The position numbers and the translations under genes are program-made. A DNA stretch of 9,680 bases from Armatimonadota bacterium (GTDB lineage: Bacteria; Armatimonadota; Hebobacteria; Hebobacterales; WVXJ01), in contig WVXJ01000013.1 in assembly GCA_011773575.1 (NCBI GenBank), forward strand, positions 34,716-44,395, in the 5' to 3' direction. The notes under the pieces were generated by a model, which was not told the origin of the DNA, did not search any database, and saw nothing but the letters and a program-made list of their open reading frames with translations. Of this stretch, positions 1-6,082 are shown in pieces. Position 1 is the stretch's first letter; each line of letters opens with the position of its first letter.

Positions 1-135
1 GAACTGCTTGCCCGCAAAGGGAAGAATGTGGAGGCTGTAGAAGCGCAACATCCAGAAACGGCATTCGGTGTCAATACACCGGAAGAATTAAGCCGCGCTG
101 AGGCATTCCTGTTGCGGGAGCAACCGTTGGCATAA
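1..135 (+). CDS. Nucleotidyltransferase, GlmU N-terminal-like, C-terminal fragment
   Basis: The open frame enters from the left edge and stops at TAA 133-135, giving 44 visible residues. The tail contains FGVNTPEEL followed by a helix with RAEAFL. This resembles the end of the pyrophosphorylase domain of GlmU and related sugar-nucleotide transferases, where a conserved GVN...L..AE segment closes the fold. Bifunctional GlmU would continue into a left-handed beta-helix acetyltransferase domain, whereas this protein stops about a dozen residues after the motif. It is therefore probably a single-domain nucleotidyltransferase using a sugar-1-phosphate and an NTP, but the substrate cannot be read from this fragment. 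KdsB-, MobA- or CMP-sugar-type transferases end with similar VDTPEDL motifs and remain alternatives. The next gene starts 40 bases downstream on the same strand, so cotranscription is likely. Confidence 0.6.
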   Translation, partial: ELLARKGKNVEAVEAQHPETAFGVNTPEELSRAEAFLLREQPLA

Positions 136-175
136 CTGGCGACAACAGCGGCAGACTCTGATAAAGGGAGTTATC

Positions 176-1345
176 ATGAAGCCAGGGAAGTACTCACCAC
201 ACGGCCGCCAACAAAGGCGCCAACCAGGCCGCCAAGAGAAGGACGAGGGCCCTACAAAGATGGAGAAGATCTTGGGGAATCTCGTCTGGTTGTCTGCTTT
301 GCTCTGCGCGAGCGGGATTTCCTATGTCTGCTGGCTGCTCCTCAGCGGAAAGCTCTCCCCCTCATATTATTCCGATCCTCAGGCCCTTCAACTTCTGGAG
401 AAATCCCTCTCCTCCGCATTGCTGCTATTCGGCTTCGGTACTTGGGCCCTGGCGATCATGGTAATAGCCCGCTGGCCCACATCAGAGGTGCCCGGCTGGG
501 TGTTACTGGCCGCGGGCACAGCGCTCTATGTAGCCATGGCCCCCATGCTGCAGAGGATGTCGCCTGACATTGATTTCTTCGGTTTGAATTCTCCCGCCCG
601 CGGTCTTTTCTCCGTCTTGCGGGCCCATGCCGCAGGCTTACTCTTTGTCGGAGGGCTGCGAGTGGCAGTGGGTATGGTACTGCGCCGCCCCTTGGCAGCG
701 ACGCAGGAGACTTCCAGAACTGCGCAACTTCCTTCTGTTGGCGGACAAGAGAGCGTACGCACAATCACCCGTCAGTGCTGGGAATTGGTAGCCTGCCAGA
801 GAGCGCTAAGAGACACCTGTCGCCGCTTCAAGCAGCGAGTCTCCTGTTGGCGGGTAAAGAGCGGCTGCTATTGTGATGCCAACATCGCCGCCGCCTTGAT
901 GCAGGCAACCCGGGAGCCCCAGCGGGTCGGCGACGCGCCAACACGGCGAGTTACCTCGCGCGCTAGACAGTCTGCCGCATTCCTTACCAAGCAATCCAAC
1001 CTAATGCCAAATATGGCGAAAAAAGGGAACTGTATGGCATGCGCGCTCTATCAAGAGCACCAACGCTTCAAGTTTCGCCTTTTCAGTTGGATCATTTTCC
1101 CTGTATCATTGGTGATTCTCTGGTTCATCGCAGAGCCTTTGCGCCGGCTCTGGATGCAGATGGATCACACCCTGACTCGATGCTTCGGGAATGTCTCTCT
1201 CCTGCCGGGTCCAGGCTCTCCCCAGGGAGGCGCCTTGCCCGCGACCATGGATGTTTCCTGGGTATTTGTCGTGGTGGTTGGTGTCTTGATGATCAGCATA
1301 CTCCTGAAGGCTGCCGAATATGCCGTGTTCAAGCGAGGGCTGTGA
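176..1345 (+). CDS. Multi-pass membrane protein with two-CW-type cysteine domain, function unknown
   Basis: This 389-residue protein has about four hydrophobic segments near residues 32-57, 77-98, 106-126 and 145-170. A soluble Cys-rich stretch follows, then two more segments near 303-319 and 361-378. The soluble part has CWE at 201-203, then C207, C215, CW at 224-225, C231 and C233, and later C286 and C289 just before a basic EHQRFKFR stretch entering the fifth helix. The CWE...C...C...CW pattern matches the 'two-CW' cysteine motif found in uncharacterised bacterial membrane proteins. The cysteines could bind metal or an Fe-S cluster, but this is inference. The ATG at 176 follows AAGGGAG (164-170) by 5 bases. 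Met29 (ATG at 260) is an alternative start that would remove an odd Arg/Gln/Lys-rich N-terminus. No enzymatic motif is recognised. Gene reality is well supported, function unknown. Confidence 0.8.
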   Translation: MKPGKYSPHGRQQRRQPGRQEKDEGPTKMEKILGNLVWLSALLCASGISYVCWLLLSGKLSPSYYSDPQALQLLEKSLSSALLLFGFGTWALAIMVIARWPTSEVPGWVLLAAGTALYVAMAPMLQRMSPDIDFFGLNSPARGLFSVLRAHAAGLLFVGGLRVAVGMVLRRPLAATQETSRTAQLPSVGGQESVRTITRQCWELVACQRALRDTCRRFKQRVSCWRVKSGCYCDANIAAALMQATREPQRVGDAPTRRVTSRARQSAAFLTKQSNLMPNMAKKGNCMACALYQEHQRFKFRLFSWIIFPVSLVILWFIAEPLRRLWMQMDHTLTRCFGNVSLLPGPGSPQGGALPATMDVSWVFVVVVGVLMISILLKAAEYAVFKRGL

Positions 1346-1474
1346 GTCTGATGTCCTGCCCGTCGTTTTGACTCAAGCGCACTCTACCGTTACTTCTCAT
1401 GCTCGCTCCAAAGCAGGCACTCGACTTGGCGCGCGATCTTGCAAGCTCCCTTCAGGTCACCACTTGACTGTACC

Positions 1475-1504
1475 TGATATAATGCTGTTTTCGGATCTGA
1501 GGTG
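1475..1504 (+). promoter_or_regulatory. Extended -10 promoter and RBS of trpS
   Basis: TGATATAAT at 1475-1483 is a perfect extended -10 (TG, one base, TATAAT). A TTGACT at 1464-1469 lies only 8 bases upstream, too close to act as its -35, so the promoter probably relies on the TG extension. The expected transcript start is near 1490, giving a leader of about 20 nt. The leader holds a GAGGTG ribosome site at 1499-1504, 4 bases before the ATG. Such a leader is too short for a T-box or trp attenuator. Confidence 0.6.
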
Positions 1505-1508
1505 AAAA

Positions 1509-2504
1509 ATGGCGAAAGACAAACAATCAAAGCAACGCATCATTTTTTCGGGGATGAAACCCACGGGGCGGCTGCATCTGGGCAACCTGGAGGGCGCCCT
1601 CCGGAATTGGGTCAGCCTTCAGGACGAGTGGAAGATGTACTGCGGGATAGTTGACCTCCATGCCCTCACTACAGCATATGAATCCCCGGACGAACTGCGG
1701 GGCGATATCTTTGATATGGCTGTCAATTGGATGGCGGCGGGCCTTGACCCAGAGAGGACCACCTTCATCATCCAGTCTAAAGTGCCGGCCCATGCAGAAC
1801 TCCATCTCCTCCTCTCCATGCTCACCCCTATCTCCTGGCTGGAGCGGGTTCCCACCTATAAGGAGGTAAGAGAGGAACTCCATATCACCTCTCCTTCCTA
1901 TGGATTTCTTGGCTATCCCGTACTGCAGGCCGCGGACATCCTCATTTATCTGGCCAACGCGGTGCCAGTCGGCAAGGACCAGGCACCTCATATTGAATTG
2001 ACGCGGGAAATCGCCCGCCGTTTCAATCACCTCTATGGCGACCTCTTTCCCGAGCCGGACACCTTGTTGAACGAAGTCCCCGTACTACCCGGCATTGACG
2101 GCCGCAAGATGAGCAAATCCTATGGCAATACCATCTACATGTCAGATGAGCCTGAAGAGATCCGGCAAAAAGTGTCGCAAATGTTCACCGACCCCCAGAA
2201 GATTCGCCGCGGCGATCCCGGCCGGCCGGACACTTGCCCGGTATTTGCCTATCAAGCGGTATATGGCCCGCAGGATATGGAATGGGCGCGGACCGGCTGT
2301 GAGTCAGGGGATTTGGGCTGTGTTGAACACAAGCGCAAACTGGCCGACCAGATGGTGGAGGCGATGGAGCCCATTCGGCAAAAACGGGCGGAACTTCTCC
2401 GCCGCCCGGAACAGGTCTGGGAGATACTGGAGTCCGGCTCCAAGAAGGCTATTGAAGTCACCTCGCAAACTCTTGCACTCGTCAGAAAAGCGATGAGTTT
2501 GTGA
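1509..2504 (+). CDS. trpS: Tryptophanyl-tRNA synthetase
   Basis: This is a class I aminoacyl-tRNA synthetase that charges tRNA-Trp with tryptophan in the cytoplasm. The 331-residue length is normal for the family. The HIGH-type signature is PTGRLHLGN (residues 18-26). The tryptophan-pocket region includes GKDQAPHIELTREIARRFN (155-173), and the KMSKS loop is exact at 200-204. The C-terminal part carries C243, then 20 residues, C264, then 6, C271, then 2, and H274. Thermotoga maritima TrpRS uses a C-x22-C-x6-C-x2-C motif here to hold a [4Fe-4S] cluster next to the anticodon-binding region, so the last ligand is His instead of Cys. The ATG follows GAGGTG at close spacing and an extended -10 promoter. 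scpA starts 91 bases downstream, an arrangement often seen in other bacteria. Family assignment is certain; cluster binding is inference. Confidence 0.97.
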   Translation: MAKDKQSKQRIIFSGMKPTGRLHLGNLEGALRNWVSLQDEWKMYCGIVDLHALTTAYESPDELRGDIFDMAVNWMAAGLDPERTTFIIQSKVPAHAELHLLLSMLTPISWLERVPTYKEVREELHITSPSYGFLGYPVLQAADILIYLANAVPVGKDQAPHIELTREIARRFNHLYGDLFPEPDTLLNEVPVLPGIDGRKMSKSYGNTIYMSDEPEEIRQKVSQMFTDPQKIRRGDPGRPDTCPVFAYQAVYGPQDMEWARTGCESGDLGCVEHKRKLADQMVEAMEPIRQKRAELLRRPEQVWEILESGSKKAIEVTSQTLALVRKAMSL

Positions 2505-2563
2505 GGTGAACGAACCACAGCGCCTATACTGTCTGACCGAAATGTGGCATTAGATTGAGGGGG

Positions 2564-2599
2564 ATGTCGAACCAACTGAAGCAGATATTACAGCCATGA
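2564..2599 (+). promoter_or_regulatory. Possible 11-codon leader ORF overlapping the scpA start
   Basis: An ATG at 2564 directly follows a GAGGGGG purine run and opens an 11-codon frame (MSNQLKQILQP). Its TGA at 2597-2599 overlaps the scpA ATG at 2596-2598 as ATGA. The scpA ATG has no clear ribosome site of its own (ACAGCC precedes it), so translational coupling through this mini-ORF is possible. The purine run lies closer to the ATG than is ideal, and chance cannot be excluded. Confidence 0.25.
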
Positions 2600-3381
2600 C
2601 CGTAGTCGTTTCTCAGCCGACATACGAGATTCCGGAAGGTCGCGTCTTCTTGGGCCATCCGGTAAAACTCCCTGTTTTCGAAGGCCCACTTGACCTTCTC
2701 CTCTATCTCATCCGCAGAGAAGAGATTGATATTTACGACATCCCCATCGCGACCATCACAGAGCAGTACCTGGGATACTTGGCGCTCATGGAGACCTACA
2801 ACATCGAGGTGGCGGGGGATTTTCTCGTGATGGCGGCCACCCTGATGGAAATCAAGTCCCGCTGTCTGCTGCCGAAACCTGAGGTTACTGAAGAAACCGA
2901 GGAAGAAGAGGATCCCCGGGCGGAACTCATTGCCAGGCTTCTGGAATACCGCCGCTACAAGGAGGCCGCCACCACACTGGATGACTTGGCGACCGAAAAC
3001 CGCTTTGTTCTGAGCCGCCCTCCCCTGAACGGAAACGGGAATGGCAATGGGAACGGGGCCTTCGTGCTTGCAGGGGATGTCTCCGCCTTCCGTTTGTGGG
3101 CGGCTTTCCAGGAAGTGCTTTCAAGAGCGCCGGAGACCGCGGTCGGGGAGGTTATCAAGCCCCGCTTCACAGTGACCATGAAGATTGCTCAAATCGCGGC
3201 CAAACTGCGCCGCGCCACCGAAGGGCTTTCCTTCTTCTCTCTATTCCCGGAGGGAGTCACAAAACTCGAGGTAATCGTCACTTTCCTCGCGCTGCTCGAA
3301 CTCATCCGCCAGCGGCGTGTCCGCATAACCCAACCAGAGACATTCGGCGATATCCTACTCCTCGCAAGAAATCCTGCATGA
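2596..3381 (+). CDS. scpA: Segregation and condensation protein A
   Basis: ScpA is the kleisin of the bacterial SMC-ScpAB condensin, which bridges SMC heads and compacts the chromosome. The N-terminal kleisin signature is clear: FEGPLDLLLYLIRREEIDIYD begins at residue 28, followed by TEQYLGYL and GDFLVMAATLMEIKSR (74-89). An acidic stretch (residues 97-106) and the middle helix LLEYRRYKEAA come next. The C-terminal winged-helix part has FFSLF and VIVTFLALLELIRQ near 213-239. The 261-residue length is typical. An insert of five Asn-Gly pairs (145-154) forms a flexible linker between the two ends. The ATG at 2596 is the first start codon after the in-frame stop at 2551; no strong ribosome site precedes it. 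scpB, usually immediately downstream, is absent, and the next gene converges after 39 bases. Confidence 0.95.
   Translation: MTVVVSQPTYEIPEGRVFLGHPVKLPVFEGPLDLLLYLIRREEIDIYDIPIATITEQYLGYLALMETYNIEVAGDFLVMAATLMEIKSRCLLPKPEVTEETEEEEDPRAELIARLLEYRRYKEAATTLDDLATENRFVLSRPPLNGNGNGNGNGAFVLAGDVSAFRLWAAFQEVLSRAPETAVGEVIKPRFTVTMKIAQIAAKLRRATEGLSFFSLFPEGVTKLEVIVTFLALLELIRQRRVRITQPETFGDILLLARNPA
3028..3057 (+). repeat. Asn-Gly codon repeat (five AAY-GGN units) inside scpA
   Basis: Five tandem imperfect hexamers of the form AAY GGN encode (Asn-Gly)5. Third positions vary between units (AAC/AAT, GGA/GGG/GGC), so the run has diverged at synonymous sites rather than being freshly expanded. It sits in the variable linker between the N- and C-terminal kleisin domains. 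Confidence 0.85.
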
Positions 3382-3420
3382 TCTGCTTCCTACTTCAGCG
3401 ACGCGTGCTCAAGAATGGTT

Positions 3421-4512
3421 TCAGATTGGATTGAGCCGACAGCGGACTGACGGCAGGACGCTTTCGGCGATGAGTTTCCTGAATGTCTGGACCGCCTCCA
3501 CCCTTTCCTCCGGCAGTCCTGCCTTCTCGGCAATATCGAGTGCCGCCAGGTCAGTGGCCACCGGGCTTTGTGAGGCAAAGATGCCCATATCAGGCAAGGC
3601 TGGCTGACCTTCACTGGCGCCGATACAGTCACAATCCCCGGTGATATCCAAAGCGAACAGGAAGTGCCAGGCCTTTTCGGGAGCGAAAGTTGAAAGCACC
3701 CCGCGGCCGCACTCTGCGGTCCGCAGTATCAACTCACGCCACGCTTCTCCCCAGGCGAGAGTAATCGCATGGCCCGTACAGAAGACTATGCATTCACCAC
3801 ATCCCACACACTTGTCGGCATCAAATAGGATGCGGCCCCTCTTCCTGGTGAAGGCCTCGCCGGCGCAATACTGGAGACAAAGCCCGCAGTTTACACATCT
3901 GTCTCTGTGAAAGATCGGCTTACCGCTGGGCTGGTGCATGAGGAGTTTCATCTTCCTTGTGGTACATCCCATGCCCAGTCCCTTGATGGTTCCTCCCCAC
4001 ACGAAATCACAGTGAAATGTCAGGTGGGCGGCATTGATAATTACATCCGCGTCATAGATGGCCTGGGCAACATTAACGGTGGGAATCAACTTGTTGCCCC
4101 GAACCTTCACATCCACACCATTATTCTTTATCCCGTCCGCGATGAGAACCGGGCACCCCAGAGTCTCCGGCGTAAAGCCATTTGCCCGTGCCGTCTCCAG
4201 ATGCTGAAAGAGATCGTGGCGGTGATGTCGGTACAGAGTGGTCGTATCCGTAACAAAGGGACGACCACCGGCATCCTTAACCAGGTCAACCAGTCTCCGC
4301 ACGAAAGCAGGCCGCAGATAGCGTGTATTTCCGAGTTCGCCGAAGTGTACCTTGATGGCAACCACGTCTCCCTTTTCAATCGAGTCGGCGACTTTGGTGC
4401 GGCGAAAAACATCCTTTAGCCCCTGGTATATACCTCCGGCCTTGGCCTGTTCGACCGAGGCGAAATAGACCGCAACCGAGTCTTGGGAACGCTTCTTCTT
4501 GGCTGTTGGCAT
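3421..4512 (-). CDS. DUF362 domain protein with two [4Fe-4S] ferredoxin motifs
   Basis: This 363-residue protein matches the DUF362 family of uncharacterised iron-sulfur proteins. The N-terminal domain has KVHFGELGNTRYLRP (54-68) and a VTDTTTLY segment (87-94). The middle has DADVIINAAHLTFH and GGTIKGLGMGCTTRKMK (173-189). Two ferredoxin-type motifs follow, C206-x2-C209-x2-C212-x3-C216 and C235-x2-C238-x2-C241-x3-C245. The tail has CDC (293-295), PDMGIFASQSPVATDLAALD (307-326), as is usual for the family. Both cluster motifs end in Cys followed by Ala or Thr rather than the common Pro. The role is probably electron transfer or redox catalysis in the cytoplasm, with unknown substrate. The ATG follows AGAGGTAGG a few bases upstream. 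The tRNA-Lys gene ends 60 bases upstream with no terminator visible between, so read-through from the tRNA promoter is possible. Family call firm, function unknown. Confidence 0.9.
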   Translation of the reverse strand: MPTAKKKRSQDSVAVYFASVEQAKAGGIYQGLKDVFRRTKVADSIEKGDVVAIKVHFGELGNTRYLRPAFVRRLVDLVKDAGGRPFVTDTTTLYRHHRHDLFQHLETARANGFTPETLGCPVLIADGIKNNGVDVKVRGNKLIPTVNVAQAIYDADVIINAAHLTFHCDFVWGGTIKGLGMGCTTRKMKLLMHQPSGKPIFHRDRCVNCGLCLQYCAGEAFTRKRGRILFDADKCVGCGECIVFCTGHAITLAWGEAWRELILRTAECGRGVLSTFAPEKAWHFLFALDITGDCDCIGASEGQPALPDMGIFASQSPVATDLAALDIAEKAGLPEERVEAVQTFRKLIAESVLPSVRCRLNPI

Positions 4513-4572
4513 GACCTACCTCTCTTTCCGTTATGCGCCGGATAAGGTCCATGTTTGAATACTATGGGGAAG

Positions 4573-4644
4573 TGGGCCGTACAGGGATCGAACCTGTGAC
4601 GCCCGGATTAAAAGTCCGGCGCTCTGCCTCTGAGCTAACGGCCC
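4573..4644 (-). tRNA. tRNA-Lys (anticodon TTT)
   Basis: A complete 72-nt cloverleaf can be folded on the minus strand. The acceptor arms are GGGCCGT (5' end at 4644) and ACGGCCC, with discriminator A at 4573. The D stem is GCTC/GAGC with a 7-nt loop. The anticodon stem is CCGGA/TCCGG with loop CTTTTAA, giving anticodon TTT. The T stem is ACAGG/CCTGT with loop TTCGATC. All four stems pair perfectly. The 3' CCA is not encoded (CTTCC follows the discriminator), so it must be added post-transcriptionally. Confidence 0.96.
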
Positions 4645-4653
4645 CGAACTCAA

Positions 4654-4682
4654 ATGATAATCGGCCGGCGGGTTCCCGTCAA
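4654..4682 (-). promoter_or_regulatory. Near-consensus sigma-70-type promoter of tRNA-Lys
   Basis: Read on the minus strand, TTGACG (4682-4677) is followed by a 17-base spacer and TATCAT (4659-4654). Each hexamer matches the housekeeping consensus at five of six positions, with ideal spacing. The predicted transcript start, about 7 bases past the -10, falls near 4647. That is only about three bases before the mature tRNA 5' end, so the precursor would have a very short 5' leader. Confidence 0.75.
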
Positions 4683-4807
4683 TGCAACGGTCGAGCTTGA
4701 AATAACAAACCCGAGAGACAAGCAATCAGGTTGACGCACTATGACGCGCAGATGCAGCGGGGGTCAAGCAGAGAATATGTGGGAATGGGAGGTGAAGATC
4801 TGTTACT

Positions 4808-5257
4808 TCACCAGGTACTGTAAGCGTCGCCATTCATTGCCGTAAGGGTTGACGAACTATGAATTTCTCCGGTGGAATTATCATAGTTCCAATCGGCAGT
4901 CTTGGTGATGGGGTCTTTCGGCAGTGTATTATTGCCTGTTATCAGATATGGGCCGGTATAGGCGCTTCTGTCCACTGACATGCCGCGGCCGTCACTATCT
5001 GCACTGATGGAGGCCCCACTTGCGGCCATTACGTCGCTCAATGCTGGAGGCCAGGCGGCGGTATTCGCCTCGAACTGCTCGATTGAATCCCGAAGCTGCT
5101 TGAGATTGGCGCGAAGACTGGCCTCCTTGGCTTTGCGGCCCGCACCCATCAGCCTGGGAATGACAATGAGGGAGAGGATACTGATTACCATTATGACAAT
5201 CAGCACCTCAATGAGGGTGAAGCCTTTTCTCCAGTATCTCCTGCGCCCCTTTGTCAA
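4808..5257 (-). CDS. GspG-like type II/IV pseudopilin (prepilin-type N-terminus)
   Basis: This 149-residue protein has a classic class III prepilin leader, a short basic N-terminus (MTKGRRRYWRK) and then G12|FTLIEVLIVIMVISIL. The prepilin peptidase would cut after G12 and methylate F13; Glu5 of the mature protein (E17) is present, and P34 lies at the usual kink. The helix continues into ASLRANLKQLRDSIEQFE and a small globular tail. The ending GDAYSTW resembles the C-terminus of GspG-type major pseudopilins. The start codon is TTG, supported by GGAG (5267-5264) six bases upstream and by the correct leader length; an in-frame TAG and no ATG lie upstream. No secretion or pilus assembly gene is nearby, so this is an orphan component whose machine is encoded elsewhere. 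It could serve a type II secretion system or type IV pilus. Confidence 0.88.
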   Translation of the reverse strand: MTKGRRRYWRKGFTLIEVLIVIMVISILSLIVIPRLMGAGRKAKEASLRANLKQLRDSIEQFEANTAAWPPALSDVMAASGASISADSDGRGMSVDRSAYTGPYLITGNNTLPKDPITKTADWNYDNSTGEIHSSSTLTAMNGDAYSTW

Positions 5258-5571
5258 CTCCGTCTCCAGATTGAGCCTGCAAAGATGTGACTACAGGTCT
5301 CGTCATTTCTCTGCCGAGATCCCAGAGCAGAAAGGCTACTACTAGTTCTATTCCACAATCATGGTGAGAATCCAAGGGTTGCAGAGCCATCAAGCGACCT
5401 CGCAGGCAAATCTGGGCAGCGTCAGGGAACCTCCACCGACGATGGCAAACATATAGGCCCGCATTTGGCTGCCGGACAGTCATTAGTATCACACAAAATT
5501 TCTGCTGATGGCGGCAGGCATCCACCTCTTGCTTGCAGAAGACATTGTCAAATCAAAAGGAGGGGACTGCA
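5258..5571. other. Divergent intergenic region, about 314 bp
   Basis: This lies between the minus-strand pseudopilin and the plus-strand EF-Tu-like gene, so it should hold promoters for both. I found ribosome sites at each edge but no convincing -35/-10 pair on either strand. A CTCTG...CAGAG inverted repeat lies near 5310-5328 and a GGCAGC...GCTGCC pair is separated by about 47 bases further right. Neither is followed by a T run. No riboswitch, RNA gene or coding frame with recognisable protein features was identified. Confidence 0.5.
5558..5565 (+). promoter_or_regulatory. Strong ribosome binding site fixing the EF-like start
   Basis: AGGAGGGG, containing the full AGGAGG core, sits 6 to 8 bases before the ATG at 5572. 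It decides for this start over an upstream in-frame TTG at 5533, which would add 13 residues of unrelated sequence. Confidence 0.85.
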
Positions 5572-5832
5572 ATGACACAGGAACAAGAGGAACTCATCGG
5601 CAGCATCTCCCACTTCTTCGGCAAGATCAGTGTCGGGATTATCGAACTCACCGGCACTTTGCGTGTGGGAGAGAGTGTCCATATAAAGGGCCACACCACG
5701 GATTTCGTGCAGGCCATCACCTCGATGCAGATCGAGCACGCTCAAGTCGAAGAGGCGAAGGCGGGGGATTCGGTTGGGATCAAAGTGGACCAGCCTGTTC
5801 GCGAGGGAGACACCGTCTATCGCGCAAAGTGA
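5572..5832 (+). CDS. Translation elongation factor-like protein (EF-Tu domain-2-like)
   Basis: This 86-residue protein consists almost entirely of one beta-barrel like domain 2 of EF-Tu/IF-2 translational GTPases. The pattern IGSISHFFGKISVGIIEL starts at residue 9. The barrel core LRVGESVHIKGHTTDF (30-45), SMQIEH (51-56), and AKAGDSVGIKVDQPVREGDTVY (62-83) follows the usual domain-2 order of G...V, I.G, QV.S.Q, A..GD.VG and V..GD.V. There is no GTP-binding domain, so it cannot itself be a translation factor. Stand-alone proteins of this kind are annotated as elongation-factor-like and have no established function. Possible roles are RNA, tRNA-end or ribosome binding, or an unrelated use of the barrel, all speculative. 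It has a strong ribosome site and stands alone between a divergent pseudopilin and the downstream redox cluster, 250 bases away. Confidence 0.85.
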   Translation: MTQEQEELIGSISHFFGKISVGIIELTGTLRVGESVHIKGHTTDFVQAITSMQIEHAQVEEAKAGDSVGIKVDQPVREGDTVYRAK

Positions 5833-5899
5833 ACATTAATTCCTGCAAAATCTCTGTAAAACCTGCACATTGATAGATCTAGGTGACATTCTCCCACGT

Positions 5900-5928
5900 C
5901 TCGGCCTGATAAGATTTGCAGGGCCGAG
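5900..5928. other. Imperfect inverted repeat downstream of the EF-like gene
   Basis: CTCGGCCTG (5900-5908) can pair with CAGGGCCGAG (5919-5928) over nine base pairs with one bulged G and a ten-base loop. It lies about 70 bases past the stop of the EF-like gene and 155 bases before the next start. No run of T follows on either side, so it may be an RNA stem, a weak terminator or a protein-binding palindrome. Nothing else could be assigned in the 250-base gap. Confidence 0.35.
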
Positions 5929-6082
5929 TTCTACCTGGTCTGCGATGCAGATGTTCTCGTGACCGCCAAAACGGTGTGGGAGCATCTCCTCTTTTTCTCA
6001 CGCAGCAGCTGCAACGAGGCTCCTCTAGGTTCGGCTCGCCGATACCTGATAATTCTGCATACTCCCTCAAGGGAGACCCTGA

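Noticed and set aside
1464..1483. TTGACT plus TATAAT as a standard -35/-10 pair for trpS
   Set aside because: The spacer is only 8 bases; the extended -10 is a better explanation.
1484..1508. T-box or tryptophan attenuator in front of trpS
   Set aside because: The predicted leader is only about 20 nt, with no specifier loop, T-box sequence or terminator.
1527..2030. Long antisense frame opposite trpS
   Set aside because: No recognisable protein features; it is a shadow of a strongly conserved gene on the other strand.
3907..4419. 170-residue plus-strand frame opposite the DUF362 gene
   Set aside because: It is antisense to conserved Fe-S protein sequence and has no recognisable motif.
4531..4725. 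64-residue minus-strand reading frame overlapping the tRNA
   Set aside because: It is the translation of the tRNA-Lys gene and its promoter, a common artefact frame; the tRNA explains the sequence.
5380..5480. Possible riboswitch (cobalamin or c-di-GMP type) in the divergent intergenic region
   Set aside because: A few short matches to core motifs only; no conserved box or consistent folding could be assembled.
5978..5997. Small hairpin GGGAG-CAT-CTCCT followed by CTTTTT as terminator of the EF-like gene
   Set aside because: The stem has only five pairs including a G-T wobble and a three-base loop; too weak to call.
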